Assembly (NCBI GenBank): GCA_050289385.1
Contig: JBNKFQ010000109.1
Coordinates: 1 to 5,506 of the forward strand
Length of the DNA stretch: 5,506 nt
DNA from: JBNKFQ01 sp050289385
Lineage (GTDB): Bacteria; Pseudomonadota; Gammaproteobacteria; Pseudomonadales; Porticoccaceae
Direction: 5' to 3'
Positions within the stretch are counted from its first letter, which is position 1; each line of letters begins with the position of its first letter. The translations under genes were made by a program, and so were the position numbers. A model generated the notes under the pieces. That model was not told where the DNA came from. It did not search any database and saw only the letters and a program-made list of their open reading frames with translations. Of the stretch, positions 1-5,112 are shown piece after piece.

Positions 1-1
1 T

Positions 2-394
2 GGTGTTGCAGCATCGGTTGCAGTGAAGCCTTCTTACGGGCTGTCTGAAAGTGAGATTGCAACGATGCTGCAAGACTCGTTTCAGCATGCCGGCGATGAT
101 ATGCAGGCTCGGGCGCTGCGTGAACAACAGGTGGAAGCCTGGCGTTTGGTTGAGGACGTTGCGACGGCGCTGGTGCAAAATGGCAAAGAACTGTTGTCGG
201 AACAGGAATATGCCTGTCTGGACAAGGCAGTGACCCAGCTGCGACAGCTTGCTGACAGCGAGGATCAGCGGGCAATTGCGCGTCAGATAGAGACGCTTGC
301 CAAAGTCAGTGAAGACTTTGCGGAGCGGCGAATGGACGCCAGTATCAGGAAGGCACTGGCTGGCCATCGTTTGGAAGAGTTTGATCGGGAATAG
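2..394 (+). CDS. hscA: Fe-S assembly chaperone HscA, C-terminal fragment (5' end outside window)
   Basis: The open frame enters from the left edge and ends at TAG 392-394, giving about 130 residues. The opening segment matches the substrate-binding domain end of HscA (VKPSYGLSESEIA), followed by the alpha-helical lid (EQQVEAWRLVEDVATAL) and a short tail with the motif RRMDASIRKALAGH. The same arrangement is seen in E. coli HscA (VKPSYGL..., RRMDQSVRRALKGH). HscA is the specialised Hsp70 ATPase that, with HscB, recognises the scaffold IscU and promotes transfer of Fe-S clusters to acceptor proteins in the cytoplasm. The ATPase domain lies upstream of the window. The GTG at position 23 is an internal codon and not a start. 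The fdx gene starts 7 bases after the stop, as expected for an isc operon. Confidence 0.95.
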   Translation, partial: GVAASVAVKPSYGLSESEIATMLQDSFQHAGDDMQARALREQQVEAWRLVEDVATALVQNGKELLSEQEYACLDKAVTQLRQLADSEDQRAIARQIETLAKVSEDFAERRMDASIRKALAGHRLEEFDRE

Positions 395-401
395 TTTGCG
401 A

Positions 402-740
402 ATGCCAAAAATAGTATTTTTACCTAACGAAACTGCTTGCCCTGAAGGTGCTGTGATAGAAGCAAAAGAGGGGGAGAGTATCTGTCAGGCAGCTTTGCGC
501 AACGGCGTTCATATCGAGCACGCATGCGAAATGTCTTGTGCGTGCACCACCTGCCATGTCTATATTCGCGAAGGGTTTGAGACACTTCCCGAAGCCGACG
601 ACCTGGAGGAGGACTATCTCGATAAAGCCTGGGGTGTAGAGCCGGATTCGAGATTGAGCTGTCAGGTGATTGTCGCTGACGAAGATCTGGTGGTAGAGAT
701 ACCAAAATATACTATTAATATGGTTTCGGAAAATCATTGA
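402..740 (+). CDS. fdx: ISC-system [2Fe-2S] ferredoxin
   Basis: This 112-residue protein is the adrenodoxin-type ferredoxin of the isc operon, close in length to E. coli Fdx (111). The cluster ligands are visible at C42, C48, C51 and C87, in the motif CEMSCACTTCH and in RLSCQV. The extra C46 inside the ligand loop, which the E. coli protein also has, is present. The C-terminal segment VVEIPKYTIN is typical of the family. Fdx donates electrons to IscS/IscU during cluster assembly. ATG at 402 is chosen because MPKIVFLP matches the family N-terminus; an in-frame ATG at 297 lies inside hscA and would add 35 unrelated residues. The ribosome site is weak (GATCGGGA, 383-390, inside the hscA end), which suggests translation coupled to hscA. 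Confidence 0.97.
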   Translation: MPKIVFLPNETACPEGAVIEAKEGESICQAALRNGVHIEHACEMSCACTTCHVYIREGFETLPEADDLEEDYLDKAWGVEPDSRLSCQVIVADEDLVVEIPKYTINMVSENH

Positions 741-774
741 GAAGCGGAGCCTGGCAAGGTGTGAGGAGCGGGAA

Positions 775-975
775 ATGGGCCTGAAATGGACAGATGTTAA
801 CGACATCGGCATCGAACTGGCAGAAAAACATGCCGATGTGGATCCCCGGTATGTAAACTTTGTTGACCTGAGAAACCGGGTTCTGGCTCTGGAGAATTTT
901 GACGATGATGCCGAGCGTTGCGGAGAAAAAATTCTCGAGGCGATTCAGATGGCCTGGATAGAAGAGGCTGATTAA
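775..975 (+). CDS. iscX: Fe-S cluster assembly protein IscX (YfhJ)
   Basis: This 66-residue acidic protein has the family hallmarks MGLKWTDV at the N-terminus, DVDPRYVNF in the middle, and LENFDDDAERCGEKILEAI followed by W-x-E-E near the end. Length equals that of E. coli IscX. IscX binds the cysteine desulfurase IscS on the surface also used by frataxin CyaY and Fdx, and modulates cluster assembly; an iron-binding adaptor role has been proposed. A good ribosome site (GAGGAG, 763-768) sits 6 bases before the ATG. It is the last gene of the isc operon here, 34 bases after fdx. No clear rho-independent terminator follows it, so read-through into the next gene is possible. Confidence 0.97.
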   Translation: MGLKWTDVNDIGIELAEKHADVDPRYVNFVDLRNRVLALENFDDDAERCGEKILEAIQMAWIEEAD

Positions 976-1051
976 GTTGTCTTTGTTGCTGGTATCTGTT
1001 CCAAACTTGCAATCTACTCGTTGTTTTGTCTGGAAGTTTTTGAAATTACTG

Positions 1052-1079
1052 TTAAAATTCCGTTGACTAAAACCATAAT
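1052..1079 (+). promoter_or_regulatory. Weak sigma-70-like promoter candidate before the GGDEF-EAL gene
   Basis: The gap 976-1114 is clearly more AT-rich than its surroundings. Within it, TTAAAA (1052-1057) is separated by 16 bases from CATAAT (1074-1079, five of six matches to the -10 consensus). Transcription would start near 1086, about 30 bases before the first ATG. A TTGACT box at 1063-1068 is a better -35 match but has no good -10 at the right distance. This is inference from pattern only. Confidence 0.3.
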
Positions 1080-1083
1080 TTGG

Positions 1084-1113
1084 TACTCCGTAACAGGGCT
1101 GTGTGATGGAGTA
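1084..1113 (+). repeat. Short inverted repeat covering the ribosome site of the GGDEF-EAL gene
   Basis: TACTCC (1084-1089) is the exact reverse complement of GGAGTA (1108-1113), with 18 bases between. The right arm contains the GGAG that would serve as ribosome site for the ATG at 1115. If both arms are transcribed they could pair and hide the site. If transcription starts near 1086, part of the left arm is lost. A 6-bp repeat can arise by chance. Confidence 0.3.
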
Positions 1114-1114
1114 G

Positions 1115-3127
1115 ATGGATACAGGGGAGCGCATGAGCTCGAAAGAAGAGCTTTATAAGGTACTACTGGAGACTTCTCCCTACGGCACGCTTTTCTTTGT
1201 ATATGGCGTTTGCATCGAATGCAATACCCGTGCGCTGCAGTTGATTAACTGTGAGCGCAGCCAGTTGATTGGCGCCTCTCTGGATGAAATAACCGGCGAT
1301 GAATCCTCTGCGTTCATTGACTTCAAGCTGCAACTCAAAAAAGCCATCAAGAATAACGCACAACAGTTGGACTGGCGTTGTCCGACGGAATCTGCTGACA
1401 CGGTCAATATTCAAGTGACATTGCAGCGTGTACCAGGGAATCCTCGCGAATTTGTTGTGACCATGATGGACGCCCGAAACAGTGCCCGGGATTCGGTGAC
1501 AGAAGACGGTTCCTCCGAATCGCTTGCTCCCGAGGTGAAATCGGCAGTGCAAAACAGCACCGGGTCGCAAGCAGTTTGCTCTGAATCCGACTCTGAGCCC
1601 GGGCTTGAACCAGAGTCTGGACAAGGGTCTGAACCAGAATCTGAACCAGAGTCTGAACCTGAATTGACCGCGACATCACCGCGGCTGGAACTGGAGCTTG
1701 AGCCTCTGGCCGATATCGAGGCCGAATCGGAGCCCGAGTTCGAGCCTGTGCCCGACAGTGAGTTTGTGCCGGCGAGTGAACCCGAGCCAGTGGCAAGCCG
1801 CACTGAACCCCGGCATACGCGTCAGGAGATGTATTTCGATGCTCTGACTCGACTGCCAAATCGCCAGTTTCTGATCGACAGCCTCGCCACATACTTTGAA
1901 GAGCGTCGCGAGACGGAGGTCTGCGGCGCGCTGTTGATGATTGATCTGGACAACTTTAAGGATATCAACGATTCCTGGGGCCACAACGCCGGTGATCAGG
2001 TGATCAAGAAGGTGGGGGCAGCCATTGCTCGCATGGTAAAGGGCGACAATGTTCTGGCGCGATTGGGTGGCGACGAATTTGTACTGTTCATTCCACAAAT
2101 CTCCGATGGTGTGTCACAGGCTGCCTGGGATGCCCAGGCAGCTGCGGAAAAAGTGCGGGAGTCTGTTGCCACGCCAATTTTCCTCGACGGTCACGAGCTG
2201 GTTCTTACCGCCAGTATTGGCATTGCGCTACTGACTGATAATGAGTTGACAGCTGAACGCGCACTGCAATATGCCGACAGCGCCATGTATGAGTCCAAGC
2301 GCAAGGGGCGCAACAGTATCGCCTTTTTTGACCCATACATTACAGAAAAGGCGCAACGCCAGGTCGGCCTTAACATTCGCCTGCGCAAGGCAATAGACAA
2401 TCAGGAGTTCGCGCTTTATATCCAGCCACAGGTGGATGTGATTACCGGTAAAGTCATCGGTGGTGAAGCCCTGTTGCGTTGGGTGAACACGGAAAAGAGT
2501 CACAATATGCCAGCAGAATTTATTCCGGTGCTGGAATCGTCTGGATTGATTGTCAATGTTGGTCATTGGGTGATACGTACAGCGTGTGAGTATTTGCGCA
2601 GTTTTCTTGACGACGGCTTGTGGCACGAGGGGATGCATTTGGGCATCAACATCAGCCCGCGACAATTCCGCGATCCACAATTGCTCGAAGTGGTTCAGCA
2701 CAGCCTTACCAGCTACAAAATTGACCCTGCCTACCTCAATTTTGAAGTGACTGAAAATCTGTTGATTGAGGATGTGGATGAGGTCGTGGCCAAGATGAAT
2801 GCCATTAAATCTCTGGGGTCCTGTTTCTCTATTGATGATTTTGGAATCGGTTATTCATCGATGATTTATCTCAAGCGCTTGCCCTTTGATCAGCTCAAGA
2901 TTGATCGGGAATTTATTCGCAATATCCATCGCGATGCTGAAAGTCGCGGTGTTGTGGAGGCGATTATGGCGGTTTCTCGTCAATACGGACTGCAAGTGAT
3001 CGCTGAAGGCGTGGAAAGTGCGGATTCCCTGATGGTTCTGGATAAGGTCGGTTGTAACAGTTATCAGGGTGCGCACTACAGTATGCCGGTTCCGGTTGAA
3101 CGCTTCCGGGAGCTGTTGGCCGCGTGA
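1115..3127 (+). CDS. PAS-GGDEF-EAL cyclic di-GMP turnover protein
   Basis: This 670-residue protein has no signal peptide or membrane segment and should be cytoplasmic. Residues about 10-120 look like a PAS sensor domain (ETSPYGTLFF...CIECNTRALQLI). Residues about 126-236 are a Glu/Pro/Ser-rich, probably disordered linker. The diguanylate cyclase domain starts at DALTRLPNR (residue 242), has metal-binding IDLDNFK (D277, D279) and an intact GGDEF at 318-322. The inhibitory I-site RxxD is replaced by KGDN (309-312). The phosphodiesterase domain (about 410-668) keeps EALLRW (E451), N512 in NISPRQF, E544 in FEVTE, D574-D575 in DDFGIGYSS, K595 in LKIDREF, E631 in AEGVE and Q651. Both activities therefore look possible: GTP to cyclic di-GMP, and its hydrolysis to pGpG. 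Two starts compete: ATG 1115 (GGAG at 1108) and in-frame ATG 1133 (GGGGAG at 1124); both have short spacing. Net activity and the signal sensed cannot be told from sequence. Confidence 0.93.
   Translation: MDTGERMSSKEELYKVLLETSPYGTLFFVYGVCIECNTRALQLINCERSQLIGASLDEITGDESSAFIDFKLQLKKAIKNNAQQLDWRCPTESADTVNIQVTLQRVPGNPREFVVTMMDARNSARDSVTEDGSSESLAPEVKSAVQNSTGSQAVCSESDSEPGLEPESGQGSEPESEPESEPELTATSPRLELELEPLADIEAESEPEFEPVPDSEFVPASEPEPVASRTEPRHTRQEMYFDALTRLPNRQFLIDSLATYFEERRETEVCGALLMIDLDNFKDINDSWGHNAGDQVIKKVGAAIARMVKGDNVLARLGGDEFVLFIPQISDGVSQAAWDAQAAAEKVRESVATPIFLDGHELVLTASIGIALLTDNELTAERALQYADSAMYESKRKGRNSIAFFDPYITEKAQRQVGLNIRLRKAIDNQEFALYIQPQVDVITGKVIGGEALLRWVNTEKSHNMPAEFIPVLESSGLIVNVGHWVIRTACEYLRSFLDDGLWHEGMHLGINISPRQFRDPQLLEVVQHSLTSYKIDPAYLNFEVTENLLIEDVDEVVAKMNAIKSLGSCFSIDDFGIGYSSMIYLKRLPFDQLKIDREFIRNIHRDAESRGVVEAIMAVSRQYGLQVIAEGVESADSLMVLDKVGCNSYQGAHYSMPVPVERFRELLAA
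1583..1666 (+). repeat. 12-bp tandem repeat encoding Glu-Pro-Glu-Ser units in the linker
   Basis: Seven in-frame 12-base units run without interruption and encode residues 157-184: ESDS, EPGL, EPES, GQGS, EPES, EPES, EPEL. The best-conserved unit is GAACCAGAGTCT, found at 1607 and 1643, with a one-base variant at 1631. Further irregular E/P-rich sequence continues to about 1794. The unit is a multiple of three, so gain or loss of copies would change linker length without breaking the frame. Confidence 0.85.
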
Positions 3128-3128
3128 G

Positions 3129-3141
3129 CCTCGTTCCGAGG
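3129..3141 (+). terminator. Small hairpin just after the GGDEF-EAL stop codon
   Basis: CCTCG (3129-3133) and CGAGG (3137-3141) form a perfect 5-bp stem with a 3-base loop, starting 2 bases after the TGA. The following sequence (ATTGTCTTC) is only modestly T-rich, so this is at best a weak terminator or an mRNA 3'-end stabiliser. Confidence 0.25.
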
Positions 3142-3207
3142 ATTGTCTTCGGATCGGGTAATAATTAAAGCAGTGAGCCCAACTTACCATCTTTTATCAA
3201 GCATTCC

Positions 3208-3236
3208 TTGTAAGTGTCTGTTCCCAAGCGTAAAAT
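3208..3236 (+). promoter_or_regulatory. Sigma-70-like promoter candidate for ndk-rlmN-pilF
   Basis: TTGTAA (3208-3213, four of six -35 matches) and TAAAAT (3231-3236, five of six -10 matches) are separated by the ideal 17 bases. Transcription would begin near 3243 and leave an untranslated leader of about 164 bases before ndk. It lies in the 279-base gene-free region 3128-3406 and is the best promoter match I found there. No experimental support is available. Confidence 0.42.
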
Positions 3237-3248
3237 CCTGCCCCAAAC

Positions 3249-3288
3249 TGCCAGTCTGCTGACCAGTATCGGCGTGCTGGGCATTTTT
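3249..3288 (+). terminator. Imperfect hairpin followed by a T run in the ndk leader
   Basis: TGCCAG (3249-3254) can pair with CTGGGCA (3277-3283) with one bulged G, over a 22-base loop. TTTTT (3284-3288) and then GTTT follow directly, giving terminator-like geometry. It could end transcripts from the GGDEF-EAL gene. If the promoter at 3208-3236 is real, it could instead act as an attenuator for ndk. The large loop and short stem make this a weak call. Confidence 0.25.
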
Positions 3289-3350
3289 GTTTCCGCCAGG
3301 TTTGCCTGACGTTCGGGGGCAACAGTTGCAACCGACCTTGAGCGGGTCGA

Positions 3351-3367
3351 ACTTGGTGGGGCCAAGT
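3351..3367 (+). other. Perfect 6-bp hairpin in the ndk 5' leader
   Basis: ACTTGG (3351-3356) and CCAAGT (3362-3367) are exact reverse complements around a 5-base loop (TGGGG). The hairpin ends about 25 bases before the ndk ribosome site (GGAG, 3393-3396). No T run follows, so it is not a terminator. It may be a leader structure or chance; I cannot assign it to a known riboswitch class. Confidence 0.3.
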
Positions 3368-3406
3368 CCCTGATTTAACTGTGATTTACTTTGGAGAATA
3401 CACCTG

Positions 3407-3844
3407 ATGGCAGTAGAACGTACCCTGTCGATTATCAAGCCCGATGCTGTTGCTAAAAATGTTATCGGTGAAATAAACGCCCGTTTCGAAAAAGCTGGTT
3501 TGGCGATTGTAGCGATGAAGATGCTGCGCCTGTCTGAAGAACAGGCTGGCGGGTTTTATGCCGAGCACAAAGAGCGCCCGTTTTTTCCTGCGTTGATCGA
3601 ATTTATGACTTCTGGCCCGGTTGTTGTTCAGGTGCTTGAAGGCGAGGGTGCGGTACTTCAAAACCGTGAACTGATGGGCGCTACGAACCCGCAAGAAGCT
3701 GCGGCCGGTACGATTCGCGCGGATTTCGCGTCCACTATCGACGCCAATGCGGTTCATGGTTCAGATTCTGCCGAGTCCGCGGCGCGAGAAGTGGCTTACT
3801 TCTTTAACGCAGATGAAATCTGCGAACGCCAGGCGCCAGCTTGA
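3407..3844 (+). CDS. ndk: Nucleoside diphosphate kinase
   Basis: This 145-residue protein matches bacterial Ndk (E. coli 143 residues) over its full length. It begins MAVERTLSIIKPDAVAKN, has the conserved FMTSGPVVVQVLEG and GATNP segments, and carries the phosphorylated active-site histidine H117 in NAVHGSDSAESA. Ndk transfers the gamma phosphate from ATP to other nucleoside diphosphates through a phospho-histidine, balancing cytoplasmic NTP and dNTP pools. That includes GTP, the substrate of diguanylate cyclases, but this link to the upstream gene is only a general one. GGAG at 3393-3396 lies 10 bases before the ATG, slightly long. It is the first gene of a tight cluster, with rlmN starting 14 bases after its stop. 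Confidence 0.98.
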   Translation: MAVERTLSIIKPDAVAKNVIGEINARFEKAGLAIVAMKMLRLSEEQAGGFYAEHKERPFFPALIEFMTSGPVVVQVLEGEGAVLQNRELMGATNPQEAAAGTIRADFASTIDANAVHGSDSAESAAREVAYFFNADEICERQAPA

Positions 3845-3858
3845 TCGGGATATAGCTT

Positions 3859-5082
3859 ATGACGGTGCAACCCGTACAGCAATGCCTGCCCCCTGAGCCC
3901 CGGAAGGTTAACCTTCTGGGGCTTTCTGCTGAAAAGCTGGTAAGTTTTTTTACTTCAATTGATGAAAAACCGTTCCGTGCAACCCAGGTGATGAAGTGGA
4001 TACATCAGCAGGGTGTAGACGATTTTGACCAGATGACGAACCTCGCCCGGGCGCTCAGGGCCAAGCTGCGTGATAAGGCTGAAATTCGAGCGCCGGAAGT
4101 TGCCAGTGAAGAGCACTCCGCAGATGGCACACGTAAATGGTTGATTCGAGTAAGCGGTGGCAGTTGCGTGGAAACCGTTTTTATTCCCGATGGCGAGCGC
4201 GGCACGCTCTGTGTTTCATCCCAGGTTGGGTGTGCTCTGGATTGCAGTTTTTGTGCTACCGGAAAGCAGGGTTTCAACCGCGACCTGACAGCGGCCGAAA
4301 TCATTGGCCAAGTGTGGATTGCAGCGAAGTCTTTCGGTCAACTCAAGCCGGGAGCTGAGCGAACGGTTACCAATGTGGTGATGATGGGCATGGGAGAACC
4401 CCTGCTCAATTTTGACAATGTTGTCGATGCCATGAATTTGATGTTGAACGACAACGCTTACGGGTTGTCGAAGCGTCGGGTAACGTTGAGCACATCGGGG
4501 GTAGTGCCGGCTCTTGATCGCCTGGGCGATGTTACGGATGTATCACTGGCAATCTCCCTGCACGCAGCCAATGATGAATTGCGTAATGAGCTGGTGCCGA
4601 TTAACCGCAAATACCCCATTGCCATGTTGTTGGCATCGACGCAGCGTTATCTGCAAAAAATGCCGGACACACATCGCAAAGTGACGATTGAATACACATT
4701 GATTGACCAGGTAAATGACCGCCCCGAGCACGCCCGTGAGCTGGCTGAGTTGATGCGGGACATACCATGCAAGATCAATTTGATACCGTTTAATCCGTTT
4801 TCGCAATCGGATTATCGACGGGTTAGCAACAATGCCGTGAACAGGTTTCGCGATATTCTGTATCGTGCAGGTTACACTGTTACCGTGCGTACCACGCGCG
4901 GCGATGACATTGCCGCGGCTTGCGGTCAGCTTGCCGGTGCGGTGAATGATCGTACCCGGCGCAGCGAGCGACATCGAGCCCGGATGCCACAAGGTGCATG
5001 GATCGGGGAGGACGGGCCGCAAGAACAAAAATTGCAAGAACAGGAACTGGATAAACAACCAGTCAGGTTGATAACGAAGTGA
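3859..5082 (+). CDS. rlmN: Dual-specificity RNA methyltransferase RlmN
   Basis: This is a 407-residue radical SAM enzyme that methylates C2 of adenine 2503 in 23S rRNA and of adenine 37 in certain tRNAs. The [4Fe-4S] cysteines C125, C129 and C132 sit in CALDCSFC. C355, the residue that becomes methylated during catalysis (AAACGQL), and the partner C118 (TLCVSSQVGC) are both present at the E. coli numbering. Other family motifs are KVNLLGL near the N-terminus, FRATQVMKWIHQ, MGMGEPLLN, RVTLSTSGVVP and INLIPFNPF. It is about 23 residues longer than E. coli RlmN (384), because of a charged Q/E-rich tail. ATG at 3859 has only a weak ribosome site (CGGGA, 3846-3850), so coupling to ndk, 14 bases upstream, is likely. 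A strong hairpin lies in codons 13-22. Confidence 0.98.
   Translation: MTVQPVQQCLPPEPRKVNLLGLSAEKLVSFFTSIDEKPFRATQVMKWIHQQGVDDFDQMTNLARALRAKLRDKAEIRAPEVASEEHSADGTRKWLIRVSGGSCVETVFIPDGERGTLCVSSQVGCALDCSFCATGKQGFNRDLTAAEIIGQVWIAAKSFGQLKPGAERTVTNVVMMGMGEPLLNFDNVVDAMNLMLNDNAYGLSKRRVTLSTSGVVPALDRLGDVTDVSLAISLHAANDELRNELVPINRKYPIAMLLASTQRYLQKMPDTHRKVTIEYTLIDQVNDRPEHARELAELMRDIPCKINLIPFNPFSQSDYRRVSNNAVNRFRDILYRAGYTVTVRTTRGDDIAAACGQLAGAVNDRTRRSERHRARMPQGAWIGEDGPQEQKLQEQELDKQPVRLITK
3896..3923 (+). repeat. Near-perfect 28-base inverted repeat inside the start of rlmN
   Basis: AGCCCCGGAAGGTT (3896-3909) faces AACCTTCTGGGGCT (3910-3923). All 14 positions pair, 13 as Watson-Crick and one as G-U (3902 with 3917). 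In RNA this gives a GC-rich stem of about 12 bp with a TTAA loop, starting 37 bases after the rlmN ATG begins. Only TTTC follows, so a full terminator is not evident. The right arm covers codons for the conserved NLLGL segment. Confidence 0.75.
5020..5049 (+). repeat. Two-copy 15-bp tandem repeat in the rlmN tail
   Basis: CAAGAACAAAAATTG (5020-5034) is followed directly by CAAGAACAGGAACTG (5035-5049), encoding QEQKL-QEQEL at residues 388-397. It lies in the C-terminal extension beyond the conserved enzyme, so the extension probably grew by local duplication. Confidence 0.6.
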
Positions 5083-5097
5083 CCGCGAGTCACCGTT
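5073..5097 (+). other. Hairpin across the rlmN stop codon
   Basis: GTGAC (5079-5083) pairs perfectly with GTCAC (5089-5093) around a CGCGA loop. Two bases further out, AACG (5073-5076) pairs with CGTT (5094-5097) across a 2-base bulge. The rlmN stop (TGA, 5080-5082) is inside the left arm. No T run follows, so it is more likely to affect mRNA processing or coupling with the next gene than termination. Confidence 0.45.
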
Positions 5098-5112
5098 AAC
5101 GGGGGAGGGGCC

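Noticed and set aside
297..740. Longer fdx starting at ATG 297
   Set aside because: The added 35 residues overlap hscA in another frame and do not resemble any ferredoxin N-terminus, while the ATG at 402 gives the exact family start MPKIV.
1003..1039. AAACTT/AAGTTT inverted repeat with following T residues after iscX, as a terminator for the isc operon
   Set aside because: The stem is only 6 bp, has almost no G-C pairs and a 25-base loop. It would be too weak to terminate.
1093..1102. ACAG-GG-CTGT palindrome before the GGDEF-EAL gene as an operator
   Set aside because: Four-base arms around two bases are common by chance, and I do not recognise a regulator site.
1404..1892. Long minus-strand open frames opposite the PAS-GGDEF linker
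   Set aside because: The strand opposite Glu/Pro/Ser-rich repetitive coding sequence is naturally free of stops. The translations are Ser/Gly/Gln/Ala-rich low-complexity sequence without domain features, while the + strand frame has clear conserved domains.
3165..3365. Minus-strand open frame of 66 codons (with an inner ATG at 3284 giving 39 residues) in the gene-free region before ndk
   Set aside because: The full-length version starts with TTG and lacks a properly spaced ribosome site. The inner ATG has only a mediocre GGCGGA. The peptide resembles nothing I know, and the frame lies across the predicted promoter and hairpins. It could be a real small gene, but the sequence alone does not support it.
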